A DNA stretch of 64,000 bases from Serratia proteamaculans (GTDB taxonomy: Bacteria; Pseudomonadota; Gammaproteobacteria; Enterobacterales; Enterobacteriaceae): positions 1,488,001-1,552,000 of the forward strand of contig NZ_WBKI01000001.1 of assembly GCF_008830365.1 (NCBI RefSeq), given 5' to 3'. This document shows, in pieces, positions 6,425 through 15,718 of the stretch; position 1 is the first letter of the stretch, and each line of letters opens with the position of its first letter. The notes below the pieces were generated by a model that was not told the DNA's origin, searched no databases, and saw nothing but the letters and a program-made list of their open reading frames with translations. Both the position numbers and the translations under genes were made by a program.

Positions 6425-8728
6425 ATGGTTTCAGCATTAATTTCGTTTGCACTTTTTTTAGCCTCAATTCTCATCTACCGGACCCGGGCCGCCGCTAACC
6501 GCTGGTGGCTTGCCGCTCTGCTGACGCTGCTGGGGAGCTATCTGATCCTCAACGTGGTGCTGATCGCCAGTAACTACTTTACCGGCGACGGCATTACCGA
6601 TGCGGTGCTCTACACTCTCACCAGCAGCCTGAAGGGCGCCGGCGTCGGCAAATACCTGCTGCCGTTTATTGGGCTGTTGGCGGTATTGGCACTGATTTTC
6701 GCCGTGCTGACCTGGAGCCTGGTGCGACGCAAGGCAAAAAGCAGCAGCGTGGTATATAGCGTGATCGCCGTGCTGCTGGCGCTTTTTTCCGTCGGCACCA
6801 CCCCGGCCTTTCAGGATATTTCCCTGCTGGTCAGAAGCCAGATTAGCGGCGACACCGCCGACTTTGATACCTACTACAAAGCCCCGAAGAAGAGCGTGCA
6901 GGGCAAAGCACCGAACCTGGTATATATCTATGCCGAAAGCCTGGAAAGAACCTACCTGGATACGGATGTTTTCCCCGGCCTGGCCGATGAACTGAATCAG
7001 CACCGTGAAAACAGCATCGACTTCAGCAACACCCAGCAGTTGCCGGGCACCGGCTATACCATTGCCGGAATGGTGTCTTCACAGTGCGGTATTCCGCTGT
7101 TTGCCCCCTTTGATGGCAACGCCTCCAGCGCGGTGTCCACCTTTTATCCGGAAAACGTCTGCCTGGGCGACGTGCTGAAATCCGCCGGTTACGACAACTA
7201 CTTTTATCAGGGTGCCGAACTGGCCTTTGCCGGTAAGGACACCTTCCTGAAATCGCACGGTTTTGATCATGCTTACGGCTTCAAGGAATTGCGCGGGCAG
7301 GTCAGCGACCCTGGCTACAAGAATGACTGGGGCTGGTACGACGATACCGTGCTGGATCTGGTGTTCAACAAGTTTGTCGAGCTGTCGAAACAGGATAAAA
7401 AGTTCTCGCTGTTTGCACTGACCGTCGACACCCATCATCCGGATGGTTTCATCTCCGCCAGTTGCAGCAAAAAGTCGTTCAGTTGGCAGAACAAGGAAAA
7501 CCGTTCGCTGAGCGCAGTGGCTTGCAGCCAGCAGCACATTGCGGCGCTGATCGACAAAATCAAAGCGTCGGACTACTTCAAAAACACCGTCATCGTGGTG
7601 TCCTCAGATCATCTGGCGATGAACAACACCGCCTATGACATTCTGACCAAACAGAAACGCCGCAACCTGTTCTTTATCATTGATGGCACCCACCCGCAGA
7701 CCACGCTGCATAACGAAAAGCGCAGTACGCTGGACAATGGTGCCACGGTGCTGGATGTGATGGGTGGCGATAACTACATCGGCCTCGGCCGCAGCAGCCT
7801 GTCCAGCCCAACGCTGACCACCGTGTTCCTGAATATTGATGAAAAGATCAACGCCTGGAAACCGGCGGTGGTGAAGCAATGGGGCTTCCCGAACAGCATT
7901 AGCAACTTTAGTTTGGACGACCAGGGCAGCCGTTTTACCTTCTCTGGCATCACCTTTAAGGTGCCGTTTATCCTGAAGGTGACGGACAACAAAATTGAGC
8001 CAATGTTTAACGTCTACCTGTCCACGCCGCTAAAAAAACAGCTGGCCGGTCTGGGAGCAGGTGAAAAATTTGTCTGGGTCGACAAATGCTATGAAATCGG
8101 TCGGGTGTGGGCACCCGAACTGGCGCTGAGTACCGAGACCTGCGTCGCCTCCGGCAATCTGGCCGCCCCACCGCAGATTGTGCAGGCCAAAGCGGGCAGC
8201 TATCGCGGCAAGGTCAACTTTACTGCGCCAGAAGCGGATAGCGTTGCCGCTTACCAACAGGCCGTCGATCGGCTGAAAGTGGACGACAGCGCGGTTAAAT
8301 ATCACGCGGACGCCATCGCCTTTATGCTGCCGGGTATGCCGGAACAGGTGAAGGCCATCACCGGCGTTTCCAGCGTCGAGGATTGGGGCCGCTGGTCAGA
8401 CGCCAATCTTGCTCCGACGGTGAACATCGACTACGTTGACCCACTGCCATCCGCCTTCGATCTTGTGCTGCGCGCACGCGCTTACGGCAAAAATGTTGGT
8501 GAGCCGATCTCGGTACGCGTTGGGGATCAGGAGCAGTTTGTGACGCTCACTGAGCAGGACACCACCGTGACCCTGCGCTTCGACAACCCCGGCGGCGCGC
8601 AGAACATCAGCATCACGCCACCGGCACCGACCGAGCCGCAGGAAGGTGCCAGCGGGGGCTTTATACCGAAAAAACTGGGTATTGGCCTGGTCTCGCTGAA
8701 GGTCGAACAAGCCGCCCCCGCTTCCTGA
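6425..8728 (+). CDS. opgB: Phosphoglycerol transferase I (OpgB/MdoB)
   Basis: A 767-aa inner-membrane enzyme, close to the 763 aa of E. coli OpgB. It moves phosphoglycerol from phosphatidylglycerol onto periplasmic osmoregulated glucans. The N-terminus (MVSALISFALFLASILIYR) and the following segments to about residue 135 hold four membrane helices. The next part is an alkaline-phosphatase/sulfatase-type catalytic domain with PNLVYIYAESLERTYLD, the catalytic-Thr region GTGYTIAGMVSSQCG, and VDTHHPDGF and VSSDHLAMNN metal-binding motifs. It is a single gene with an inverted repeat upstream and a palindrome downstream. Identification is firm by near-full-length similarity. Confidence 0.95.
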   Translation: MVSALISFALFLASILIYRTRAAANRWWLAALLTLLGSYLILNVVLIASNYFTGDGITDAVLYTLTSSLKGAGVGKYLLPFIGLLAVLALIFAVLTWSLVRRKAKSSSVVYSVIAVLLALFSVGTTPAFQDISLLVRSQISGDTADFDTYYKAPKKSVQGKAPNLVYIYAESLERTYLDTDVFPGLADELNQHRENSIDFSNTQQLPGTGYTIAGMVSSQCGIPLFAPFDGNASSAVSTFYPENVCLGDVLKSAGYDNYFYQGAELAFAGKDTFLKSHGFDHAYGFKELRGQVSDPGYKNDWGWYDDTVLDLVFNKFVELSKQDKKFSLFALTVDTHHPDGFISASCSKKSFSWQNKENRSLSAVACSQQHIAALIDKIKASDYFKNTVIVVSSDHLAMNNTAYDILTKQKRRNLFFIIDGTHPQTTLHNEKRSTLDNGATVLDVMGGDNYIGLGRSSLSSPTLTTVFLNIDEKINAWKPAVVKQWGFPNSISNFSLDDQGSRFTFSGITFKVPFILKVTDNKIEPMFNVYLSTPLKKQLAGLGAGEKFVWVDKCYEIGRVWAPELALSTETCVASGNLAAPPQIVQAKAGSYRGKVNFTAPEADSVAAYQQAVDRLKVDDSAVKYHADAIAFMLPGMPEQVKAITGVSSVEDWGRWSDANLAPTVNIDYVDPLPSAFDLVLRARAYGKNVGEPISVRVGDQEQFVTLTEQDTTVTLRFDNPGGAQNISITPPAPTEPQEGASGGFIPKKLGIGLVSLKVEQAAPAS

Positions 8729-8742
8729 TCATCAGCTTGTCA

Positions 8743-8762
8743 GGGCGCTGCATGCAGCGCCC
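8743..8762 (+). terminator. Perfect 20-nt palindrome after opgB
   Basis: GGGCGCTGCATGCAGCGCCC begins 14 nt after the opgB stop. It is self-complementary over its full length and followed by GTGTTAATCG, which lacks a strong T-run. Its position suggests an opgB terminator. The 180 bp from here to amn contain no other gene. Confidence 0.5.
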
Positions 8763-8943
8763 GTGTTAATCGTTCGCCCCCAACAGCAAATCTACCGGGA
8801 GCAGATTTGAACGCTGCCTTTTCTTTCCTCCGGTTCTATTTCTGCAAAGCTTTTGCGCCCATCTTCAGCTAACCTGTTGCAGTGAATTGATATCGGCATC
8901 CGCATGCCTCCCGCCGCAGAGCCGGGAGAACCCAGGAGAGAGT

Positions 8944-10404
8944 ATGAGCAGTCAGCAATCCGGCACCGGCCTCACCCCCGCTCAGGCGATTGAACAACTG
9001 GAAGCGCTGTATGAAGCCTCGGTTGAAGCGCTGCGCCAGGCGGTTGGGGATTTTATCAGTCACGGCGGGCTACCCGACGCGCAGACCCGCGCAGCAGGGC
9101 TGTTTGTTTACCCTGAACTACGAGTCAGTTGGGATGGCAAATCGACCGGTCAGACCAAGACCCGCGCCTTCGGCCGCTTCACCCATACCGGCTGCTACAC
9201 CACCACCATTACCCGACCACAGCTGTTTCGTCACTATCTGACCGAACAATTGACCATGTTGGCGGGGGAATATGATGCACATATTGAAGTACGGCCATCA
9301 CAACAGGAAATCCCCTTCCCTTACGTGATCGACGGTTCCAATCTGATGTTGGATCGCTCGATGAGTGCCAGTCTGGCGCAGCATTTCCCTACTACCGAAT
9401 TGGCGCAAATTGGTGACGAAACCGCTGACGGTCTGTTCAACGCCACCAGCACTTTCCCGCTTTCACACTTCGACGCATTGCGGGCCGATTTTTCACTGGC
9501 GCGGTTGCGGCACTACACCGGCACCCCGGTGGAGCATTTCCAGCCGTTCGTGCTGTTCACCAACTACACCCGCTACGTGGATGAATTTGTCCGCTGGGCC
9601 TGCGCCGAGATAGCCGATCCGGCCAGTCCTTATATTGCGCTGTCCAGCGCCGGTGGCATCTATATCACGCCGGAAACCACCGCGCCGGACCAGGCCGTGT
9701 CCGATCTGGCCTGGAAGAATCACCAGATGCCGGCCTACCACCTGATTTCTCGTACCGGCCAGGGCATTACCCTGATCAATATCGGCGTCGGCCCGTCCAA
9801 CGCCAAAACCATCTGCGACCATCTGGCGGTATTGCGCCCCAGCGCCTGGCTGATGATTGGCCACTGCGGCGGCCTGCGCGAAAGCCAGTCGATTGGCGAC
9901 TACGTGTTGGCCCACGCCTACCTGCGCGACGATCACGTGCTGGATTCGGTACTGCCACCGGACATCCCAATCCCCAGCATTGCCGAAGTACAGCGCGCGC
10001 TGTATGACGCCACCAAAATGGTCAGCGGCATGCCGGGCGAAGAGGTCAAACAGCGCCTGCGTACCGGCACCGTGGTCACCACCGACGACCGCAACTGGGA
10101 GCTGCGTTACTCGGCTTCGGCACTGCGCTTTAACCTCAGCCGCGCCGTGGCGGTAGACATGGAAAGCGCCACCATCGCCGCTCAGGGTTATCGGTTCCGG
10201 GTGCCTTACGGCACGTTGTTGTGCGTGTCCGACAAGCCGCTGCACGGCGAAATAAAACTGCCCGGCCAGGCCAACCGCTTCTATGAAGGCGCAATCTCGG
10301 AGCACCTGCAGATCGGTATCTGCGCGATCGATCTGCTGCGTGCAGAAGGCGATCGTTTGCACTCCCGCAAGCTGCGTACCTTTAACGAGCCACCTTTCCG
10401 CTAA
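8944..10404 (+). CDS. amn: AMP nucleosidase
   Basis: 486 aa, matching the 484-aa E. coli enzyme. It cleaves AMP to adenine and ribose 5-phosphate in the cytosol. Residues 1-170 are the AMP-nucleosidase N-terminal regulatory domain. The rest is a nucleoside-phosphorylase-type domain with INIGVGPSNAKTICDHLA, LMIGHCGGLRESQSIGDYVL and VDMESATIAAQGYRF, the last carrying the ribose-contacting MES. The ATG at 8944 follows CCAGGAGAGAGT. An ATG at 8887 has no good site and adds 19 unrelated residues. It is a single gene closed by a strong terminator. Confidence 0.95.
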   Translation: MSSQQSGTGLTPAQAIEQLEALYEASVEALRQAVGDFISHGGLPDAQTRAAGLFVYPELRVSWDGKSTGQTKTRAFGRFTHTGCYTTTITRPQLFRHYLTEQLTMLAGEYDAHIEVRPSQQEIPFPYVIDGSNLMLDRSMSASLAQHFPTTELAQIGDETADGLFNATSTFPLSHFDALRADFSLARLRHYTGTPVEHFQPFVLFTNYTRYVDEFVRWACAEIADPASPYIALSSAGGIYITPETTAPDQAVSDLAWKNHQMPAYHLISRTGQGITLINIGVGPSNAKTICDHLAVLRPSAWLMIGHCGGLRESQSIGDYVLAHAYLRDDHVLDSVLPPDIPIPSIAEVQRALYDATKMVSGMPGEEVKQRLRTGTVVTTDDRNWELRYSASALRFNLSRAVAVDMESATIAAQGYRFRVPYGTLLCVSDKPLHGEIKLPGQANRFYEGAISEHLQIGICAIDLLRAEGDRLHSRKLRTFNEPPFR

Positions 10405-10416
10405 CGGCCGATCATC

Positions 10417-10443
10417 AAAGCCCGTTTCTGCGGGCTTTTTTTA
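10417..10443 (+). terminator. Rho-independent terminator of amn
   Basis: AAAGCCCG and CGGGCTTT flank a 6-nt loop and are followed by a run of seven T. It lies 12 nt after the amn stop codon. Confidence 0.9.
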
Positions 10444-10524
10444 CTTTTAGCGCCCAGACCGTTGATGAACAGGCCGCAAATCTGTTACAACTGCGGCTTC
10501 TATTCCCCAGTCAGCCCCACACCT

Positions 10525-11442
10525 ATGATTGTCAGACCTCAACAACACTGGTTCAGACGGCTTTTCGTCTGGCACGGCTCGGTGCTCTCCAAAATTTTGT
10601 TCCGCCTCAGCCTTAACGTGGCGATGTCGCTGGTCGCGGTGCTCTGTTTCCAGTGGTACGAACACCTGGGCGTCAAGCTGACCCTGGCTCCCTTCAGTTT
10701 GTTGGGCGTGGCGATTGCTATCTTTCTCGGCTTTCGTAACAGCGTCAGCTATGCACGCTTCACCGAGGCGCGGTTGCTGTGGGGCAGCCTGTTGATCGTC
10801 CAGCGTTCGCTGCTGCGCCAGATTAAAAGCCTGCTGCCGCAGCAGGACCAGGCGGCACATGAGTTTGCCGCCCTGCTGATGGCGTTTAGCTACTGCCTGA
10901 AACATCAGCTACGTGGTACTGATATCAGCGCAGACCTACAGCGCCTGCTACCTAATGCCGACCTGCGGGCGATTGGAAGCAGCGCTTCACCCTGTAACCG
11001 GCTGCTACTGATGATGGGTCAATGGTTGGGTGAGAAGCGGCAATCGGCCCAGTTGTCGGACGTGCTGTTTCATAGCATCGATCAGAATCTAAACCGCCTG
11101 TCGGAGATCCTCGGCGGCTGCGAACGCATCGCCAATACGCCGATCCCCTTCGCCTATAGCCTGATCGTTCACCGTACGGTTTATCTGTTCTGCACCCTGC
11201 TGCCCTTCGCGCTGGTGCCGGATCTGCACTATATGACGCCGCTGGTATCGGTATTTATCTCCTATACCTTCATCTCACTGGACTCGCTGGCGGAAGAACT
11301 GGAAGATCCTTTTGGTACCGCGGCCAACGATCTGCCGCTCAATGCCATGTGCAATGCGATTGAGATCAACCTGCGTGAAATGAATGATGAAACAGACTTG
11401 CCTGCCCCCGCGCAGCCAGACAGTCGTTACCAGCTCAGTTAA
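10525..11442 (+). CDS. yneE: Bestrophin-family membrane protein (YneE-like)
   Basis: A 305-aa inner-membrane protein of the bestrophin/UPF0187 family, whose bacterial members include pentameric ion channels. The first membrane helices lie at about residues 27-75 (NVAMSLVAVLCFQWY, APFSLLGVAIAIFLGFRNSVSYARF). The last pair is at about 220-255. The hallmark FLGFRN.SYARF..AR stretch is present, and so is the C-terminal SLAEELEDPFGTAANDLPL. The start MIVRPQQHWFRRL at 10525 matches the ~304-aa family length. An upstream in-frame ATG at 10462 adds 21 residues with no family resemblance. The E. coli name is given by similarity. Confidence 0.8.
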   Translation: MIVRPQQHWFRRLFVWHGSVLSKILFRLSLNVAMSLVAVLCFQWYEHLGVKLTLAPFSLLGVAIAIFLGFRNSVSYARFTEARLLWGSLLIVQRSLLRQIKSLLPQQDQAAHEFAALLMAFSYCLKHQLRGTDISADLQRLLPNADLRAIGSSASPCNRLLLMMGQWLGEKRQSAQLSDVLFHSIDQNLNRLSEILGGCERIANTPIPFAYSLIVHRTVYLFCTLLPFALVPDLHYMTPLVSVFISYTFISLDSLAEELEDPFGTAANDLPLNAMCNAIEINLREMNDETDLPAPAQPDSRYQLS

Positions 11443-11494
11443 TCTGTTACCGCTTCAGGCCGGTGAAAATCGCGCCTGAAGCCCCCAGTGACCG

Positions 11495-11551
11495 TTACTC
11501 CTGCCAGCCGCCACCCAGCGCACGGTAAAGATCGACCAGATTGGTCATCCC
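11495..11551 (-). pseudogene. 3'-end remnant of an RND efflux outer-membrane factor gene
   Basis: Reading leftwards, the last codons before a TAA at 11495-11497 give GMTNLVDLYRALGGGWQE. LVDLYRALGGGW followed by a few residues is the usual C-terminus of OprM/NodT-type outer-membrane efflux lipoproteins. Upstream, this frame runs into the 3' part of nac and no longer resembles the family. Only the last ~18 codons of a lost gene seem to survive between yneE and nac. Confidence 0.55.
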
Positions 11552-11589
11552 CGCCATCGGCAAGATTAAGCGGGAAAGTCTGTCCTGAT

Positions 11590-12513
11590 TTACTGCACCA
11601 GCGCCAGCACGCGTTTTTCCTGACTGCGGCTGGCGGCGATCGACAGCAGGATCTCTTTCACCACCAGCGCCGGGGCCGACAGGGATTGCTGGCCGGAAAT
11701 GCATAGCGAAAGCGGCACGCTCAATGACGGGGCATTGATACGCGCCATCCATGCCTTGGCCGGGCCAATCATCGCGCGGGCCACCGACTCTGGCAAAATG
11801 GTGGCGCCCAGGCCGCTGGCGATAGCCGCACTCAACGTGCCGGGGGATTCAATTTCACCAATCACATTAGCGGCCAATTTACGCACCGCCATGGCTTCAT
11901 CCACCTGGCTACGTACTACGTCCCCCTCACGCGGCAGGAACAGATTCAGTCGCGCAACGTCCAGTAGTTCAACGCTGTTACCGGGATTCGGTACCGCACG
12001 CGTCGCCACCAGATAAAGATCTTCCCGCATTAACGCCGTGGCCTGCAAACCAGCAGGCATTTTAGCGCCGTAGATCACCGCCATATCCAAATTCTGGTTG
12101 GCGACCTGCCCGGCCAGCGTCGAACCAATATTCTCATTCAGGCTGAGCAAAATCCCCGGATGCTGATCGCGTACCGCCTGCAACAGCGGCAAAGCCAACT
12201 GTGACGCCAGGCTCCCCGGTGCCAACCCGACCGACACATGACCGCTCATTGCCTGCCCGGCGCTATTGACCGCGCTTTGCGCCTGTTCGCACTGGCGCAG
12301 AATAGTCTGGGCATGGGCATATAGAATATTACCGGCCTCGGTCGGCATTACGCCGCGCTTGGTGCGGATCAACAATTGCTGTTTCAGTTCGCCTTCCAGC
12401 GTGGCCAATTGTTGGCTGAGCGCCGGTTGAGCAATATGCAACACTTCTGCTGCCTGCGTCAGGCTACCGATATCGACGATTTTCACGAAATACTTAAGAC
12501 GTCTGAAATTCAT
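11590..12513 (-). CDS. nac: LysR-type nitrogen assimilation regulator Nac
   Basis: 307 aa. The N-terminal 60 residues (MNFRRLKYFVKIVDIGSLTQ...AQPALSQQ) are nearly identical to Klebsiella Nac, and the later motifs IGEIESPGTLSAAIASGLGATILPESVAR and VKEILLS also match. Nac couples NtrC/sigma-54-dependent nitrogen-limitation control to sigma-70 promoters. A winged HTH lies at residues 1-60, with an effector-domain fold after about 90. The ribosome-binding site is GGAGG 7 nt before ATG 12513. The gene lies beside a tRNA-Asn, as nac does in E. coli. I found no convincing sigma-54 promoter in the 12514-12861 gap. Confidence 0.88.
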   Translation of the reverse strand: MNFRRLKYFVKIVDIGSLTQAAEVLHIAQPALSQQLATLEGELKQQLLIRTKRGVMPTEAGNILYAHAQTILRQCEQAQSAVNSAGQAMSGHVSVGLAPGSLASQLALPLLQAVRDQHPGILLSLNENIGSTLAGQVANQNLDMAVIYGAKMPAGLQATALMREDLYLVATRAVPNPGNSVELLDVARLNLFLPREGDVVRSQVDEAMAVRKLAANVIGEIESPGTLSAAIASGLGATILPESVARAMIGPAKAWMARINAPSLSVPLSLCISGQQSLSAPALVVKEILLSIAASRSQEKRVLALVQ

Positions 12514-12814
12514 ATTGCCTCCGTCGTGCCACTTAACTGCGTATCGCTAAACAACAGCAAGATCCGGGCCAGAGCGACGGAATAAGAGAAAACCTGAACT
12601 AATCGACGGAAAAATAAGAAAAAATGATAGTGGGCGATTTAATGGCTCACTCCACAACCGGCGAGAATAGCCAAAGCTTGCACCAGCATAAGGCATGCTG
12701 ACACGACCCAGCGGAAGGTGCTGAACCACTGCGCAGCAGTGCAGCAATAAAAGCCATAAAAAGCAGCAGGTTGAATAATCTTGCAGCAAACGAAACGACA
12801 AGGCGTTTTCAGGC

Positions 12815-12843
12815 TTTACAAGCCCAGGCCCCCCCGTTATTAT
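12815..12843 (+). promoter_or_regulatory. Sigma-70 promoter of the first tRNA-Asn
   Basis: TTTACA at 12815-12820 and TATTAT at 12838-12843 are 17 nt apart. A GC-rich discriminator (TCGCCCCG) follows, typical of stringently controlled stable-RNA promoters. The second tRNA-Asn has the same arrangement. The rest of the 12514-12814 gap, upstream of nac, holds nothing else I recognise. Confidence 0.75.
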
Positions 12844-12861
12844 TCGCCCCGTTCACACGAT

Positions 12862-12937
12862 TCCTCTGTAGTTCAGTCGGTAGAACGGCGGACTGTTAAT
12901 CCGTATGTCACTGGTTCGAGTCCAGTCAGAGGAGCCA
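12862..12937 (+). tRNA. tRNA-Asn (GTT)
   Basis: A 76-nt cloverleaf from TCCTCTGTAGTTCAGTCGG to the encoded CCA. The acceptor arms TCCTCTG and CAGAGGA pair, the anticodon loop is CTGTTAA (anticodon GTT), and the T arm is CTGGTTCGAGTCCAG. It matches the E. coli tRNA-Asn sequence as I know it and is identical to the copy at 53102-53177. Asn tRNAs are common island-insertion sites, and an accessory region follows directly. Confidence 0.98.
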
Positions 12938-12946
12938 AATTAGAGA

Positions 12947-12978
12947 AGCCCGCTCGGGGAAACCTGAGCGGGCTTTTT
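12947..12978 (+). terminator. Terminator of the first tRNA-Asn
   Basis: GCCCGCTC and GAGCGGGC form the stem, followed by five T and then G and six more T. The 3' half (12956-12978) is repeated exactly at 20860-20882, and a diverged version follows the second tRNA-Asn. Confidence 0.9.
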
Positions 12979-13045
12979 GTTTTTTGCTTTTGGTTTTTGG
13001 GTTTTGCTGGAAGACCACCGAGAGCGAAAGCAAGAATGTGGTACA

Positions 13046-13657
13046 TCATCCAAGCACTCTGTAGATCTCAGTGATCACCTGCATCGTTGCGTCTTCGATG
13101 GTTCCTTCATTACGACATAAAAACCAGCCGTGATTTGCAATTTCTCGCTCGAATGCCTTGGTACAAGCGACTTGCTCTTCCAGCTTATAAATCACCGTAC
13201 TACTTAGCCCACGCGGCCGGGCCGCAGCCCTCGCCCATGAAATATCAGGCGCAGTAACAACCCCGACATGCAGGTCTGGCGTTCGCACGTTTCGTTCAAT
13301 GTTAAGCTGTAAAATCTCTGTAAATGGCACCATCCGGCGAAACGCAGCATCCGACGGGTACCAGCGATCCATCAAGATAATGCTGTCTGGTGGCTGTTTA
13401 GTCAGCACTTGCTGGGAAATCCAGGCACGGCTATCTGCAAGGCGCTTACAAACTTCCAATTCCAAATCCAGGGAGGGATTTCTGGCGAGCTGGTTAACGA
13501 GGGCCATTGTTTCCCCCCTGTAGAGATCGCTTTTTTTCTCGCAAAGTCGGACCACCTTCTTGTTGTCTGCCCTTAGTACTTTCGTAATGGCCTCCAACAG
13601 TGTGGTTTTACCGGCTCCTTTGGGCCCATCCAGAGAAACAAACAGCTGACGACTCAT
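13046..13657 (-). CDS. dTMP kinase-like P-loop nucleotide kinase
   Basis: A 203-aa protein of the thymidylate-kinase-like P-loop family. Walker A GPKGAGKTT is at residues 11-19. The nucleotide-binding MDRWYPSD motif (DRW at 97-99) corresponds to the DR[YW] motif of TMP kinases, and an Arg-rich lid region follows around residues 155-165 (ARAAARPRGLS). The housekeeping tmk is usually about 210 aa and clustered with holB, so this is an extra, diverged copy. It is the first gene of the island beside tRNA-Asn and stands alone. It could instead phosphorylate another (deoxy)nucleotide, so the true substrate is open. Confidence 0.65.
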   Translation of the reverse strand: MSRQLFVSLDGPKGAGKTTLLEAITKVLRADNKKVVRLCEKKSDLYRGETMALVNQLARNPSLDLELEVCKRLADSRAWISQQVLTKQPPDSIILMDRWYPSDAAFRRMVPFTEILQLNIERNVRTPDLHVGVVTAPDISWARAAARPRGLSSTVIYKLEEQVACTKAFEREIANHGWFLCRNEGTIEDATMQVITEIYRVLG

Positions 13658-13880
13658 TCTTGAAATGACGATTGATATAGGTTTTTTGTAAAGCTTGCAT
13701 CTGGCAAAAACATCTTACTTCCTTCATATGAATAGCTGCTCCCTCTTCGCTCGTTGGAGTCGCTTGGCACGTCAGCGTGAACCTAATAGAGGCGGCAGTT
13801 GCTTACTGAAGCAATACTCTCAATTGCGCTAACAATCTGCTCACCATTGATTATCACATTGATGTCAGCTACGTCCACGA

Positions 13881-13899
13881 CTGACACAAAGTGTGTCAG
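13881..13899. repeat. Perfect dyad in the 13658-13976 gap
   Basis: CTGACACA-AAG-TGTGTCAG, 8-bp arms. The 319-bp gap between the kinase-like gene and arsC holds this dyad and the 26-bp repeat just after it. I see no gene there. It may be the edge of a lost mobile element, as no transposase is present. Confidence 0.35.
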
Positions 13900-13914
13900 G
13901 CAGAAGTGACCTAC

Positions 13915-13940
13915 AGGTCCGTGATGAGCGAGGAGCGGAC
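13915..13940 (+). repeat. 26-bp repeat, left copy (flanks the ars/EamA segment)
   Basis: AGGTCCG then TGA then TGAGCGAGGAGCGGAC. 23 of 26 positions match the direct copy at 18992-19017. The ends (GTCCG and CGGAC) can pair to form a small hairpin. Confidence 0.6.
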
Positions 13941-13976
13941 GCCGGTGTGAAGTAAACAGGCGCCCAATATATTAGA

Positions 13977-14402
13977 TTACTTAACTCGTTTCCCCTTTTC
14001 ATCAATGACCTTTTCACCGTCCTCTTTGGTAAAAGAGCCTTTCTGACCTTCAGGTAGAATATCCAGTACAATTTCTGAGGGACGACAAAGACGCGTGCCA
14101 AGCGGCGTCACTACAACCGGTCGATTAATTAGGATCGGATGCTGAAGCATGAAATTAATCAACTGCTCATCAGAAAATTTGTCTTCATCAAGACCCAACA
14201 ACTCATAAGGTTCAACGTTCTTACGCAGCAATGCGCGTACTGAAATCCCCATATCTGAAATCAGTTTGCTCAGTTCTTCACGCGTCGGGGGCGTATCGAG
14301 ATAATAAATAATGGTTGGTTCGTTACCGCTGTTACGGATCATCTCCAGCGTGTTACGTGAGGTCCCACAGGCCGGGTTGTGATAGATGGTAATGTTGCTC
14401 AT
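13977..14402 (-). CDS. arsC: Arsenate reductase (glutaredoxin-dependent)
   Basis: A 141-aa ArsC of the plasmid R773/E. coli type. It reduces arsenate to arsenite with glutathione and glutaredoxin in the cytosol, for export by ArsB. The catalytic Cys12 is in NPACGTSRNT. The arginines that hold arsenate/arsenite are present in NRPVVVTPLGTRLCRPSE (about Arg94 and Arg107). It lies 12 nt after arsB on the same strand and is last in the arsR-arsB-arsC order. Confidence 0.95.
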   Translation of the reverse strand: MSNITIYHNPACGTSRNTLEMIRNSGNEPTIIYYLDTPPTREELSKLISDMGISVRALLRKNVEPYELLGLDEDKFSDEQLINFMLQHPILINRPVVVTPLGTRLCRPSEIVLDILPEGQKGSFTKEDGEKVIDEKGKRVK

Positions 14403-14414
14403 ATCAATATCTCA

Positions 14415-15704
14415 TTACAAAGTGACAGAGAGCCGCCACACCAGCGCGGCCAGAGTGACGAAAAGCACGGGCAGGGTCATGATTATGCCGGTGCGGAAGT
14501 AATATCCCCAGGTGATGGTCATGTTTTTCTGTGCCAACACATGAAGCCACAGTAGGGTTGCCAGACTACCTATCGGGGTGATTTTAGGACCTAAATCGCA
14601 GCCAATAATATTGGCATAAATCATCGCCTCTCTGACGATGCCGGTCGCAGCACTCCCGTCAATTGACAATGCACCAATAAGCACCGTTGGCATATTGTTC
14701 ATCACAGACGACATGAACGCAGTCAGGAAGCCGGTACCGAACGTGGCAGCCCATAAACCTTTGTCTGCCAGCATATTGAGTACGGCAGAAAGATACTCAG
14801 TGAGTCCTGCGTTACGCAGGCCGTAGACAACCAGATACATACCCAGCGAGAAAATCACGATCTGCCAGGGCGCGCCGCGCAGCACTTTCCCGGTATTAAT
14901 GACATGGCCACGCTTTGCTACCACGAAAAGCACTGCAGCCCCAACTGCTGCTATCGCGCTTACAGGGATCCCTAACGGCTCCAGAACAAAGAAACCAACC
15001 AGCAGGAACAGCAGAACAATCCAGCCCGCTCTGAACGTCGCAGGATCTTTAATCGCACTGGCAGGCATCTTGAGCAGTGAAACGTCATATCTGGCTGGGA
15101 TATCGCGGCGGAAGAAGAGATGGAGCATAACCAGCGTGGCAGCTATGGCCGCCAGGTTCACAGGAACCATCACGGAGGCGTACTGTGTAAAGCCCAGGCC
15201 GAAGAAATCTGCCGAGACAATATTTACCAGGTTGGAAACTATCAGCGGCAGGCTGGCGGTATCAGCGATGAATCCTGCAGCCATGACAAAGGCCAGAGTC
15301 GTCGCCTGACTGAACCCCAGTGCGAGCAGCATCGCAATAACAATCGGCGTCAGTATCAGTGCTGCACCGTCGTTAGCAAACAGCGCAGCAACAGCAGCGC
15401 CAAGCAGTACTATCCAGGTAAACAGCAGGCGACCGCGCCCGTTACCCCATCGGGAAACATGCAACGCGGTCCATTCAAAGAAACCGGACTCATCGAGCAG
15501 CAAGCTGATGATGATCACCGCGATGAATGCCGCTGTTGCGTTCCAGACGATATTCCAGACTACGGGGATATCATGAATGTGGATAACCCCCATACCCAGA
15601 GCTAGTACGGCTCCGATACTTGCGCTCCAGCCAATGCTGAGGCCTCTGGGCTGCCAGATGACCAGGACCAGCGTCAGTATAAAGATACTCCCTGCCAAAA
15701 TCAT
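14415..15704 (-). CDS. arsB: Arsenite efflux pump ArsB
   Basis: A 429-aa inner-membrane arsenite/antimonite:proton antiporter with about twelve hydrophobic helices, full length for the family. It starts [21 protein letters not shown]. Typical motifs are [19 protein letters not shown] (here [20 protein letters not shown], residues 109-128), [20 protein letters not shown] and [16 protein letters not shown]. It is translated between arsR (44 bp upstream) and arsC (12 bp downstream) and exports the arsenite made by ArsC. Confidence 0.95.
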   Translation of the reverse strand: MILAGSIFILTLVLVIWQPRGLSIGWSASIGAVLALGMGVIHIHDIPVVWNIVWNATAAFIAVIIISLLLDESGFFEWTALHVSRWGNGRGRLLFTWIVLLGAAVAALFANDGAALILTPIVIAMLLALGFSQATTLAFVMAAGFIADTASLPLIVSNLVNIVSADFFGLGFTQYASVMVPVNLAAIAATLVMLHLFFRRDIPARYDVSLLKMPASAIKDPATFRAGWIVLLFLLVGFFVLEPLGIPVSAIAAVGAAVLFVVAKRGHVINTGKVLRGAPWQIVIFSLGMYLVVYGLRNAGLTEYLSAVLNMLADKGLWAATFGTGFLTAFMSSVMNNMPTVLIGALSIDGSAATGIVREAMIYANIIGCDLGPKITPIGSLATLLWLHVLAQKNMTITWGYYFRTGIIMTLPVLFVTLAALVWRLSVTL

Positions 15705-15718
15705 TTCAGGTTCCTTTG

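Noticed and set aside
12515..12535. TGGCAC-N5-AGGCA on the - strand, like a sigma-54 -24/-12 promoter for nac
   Set aside because: The -12 element would lie only a few bases before the ATG, putting the start site inside the coding region, and the same bases form the ribosome-binding site. A coincidence.
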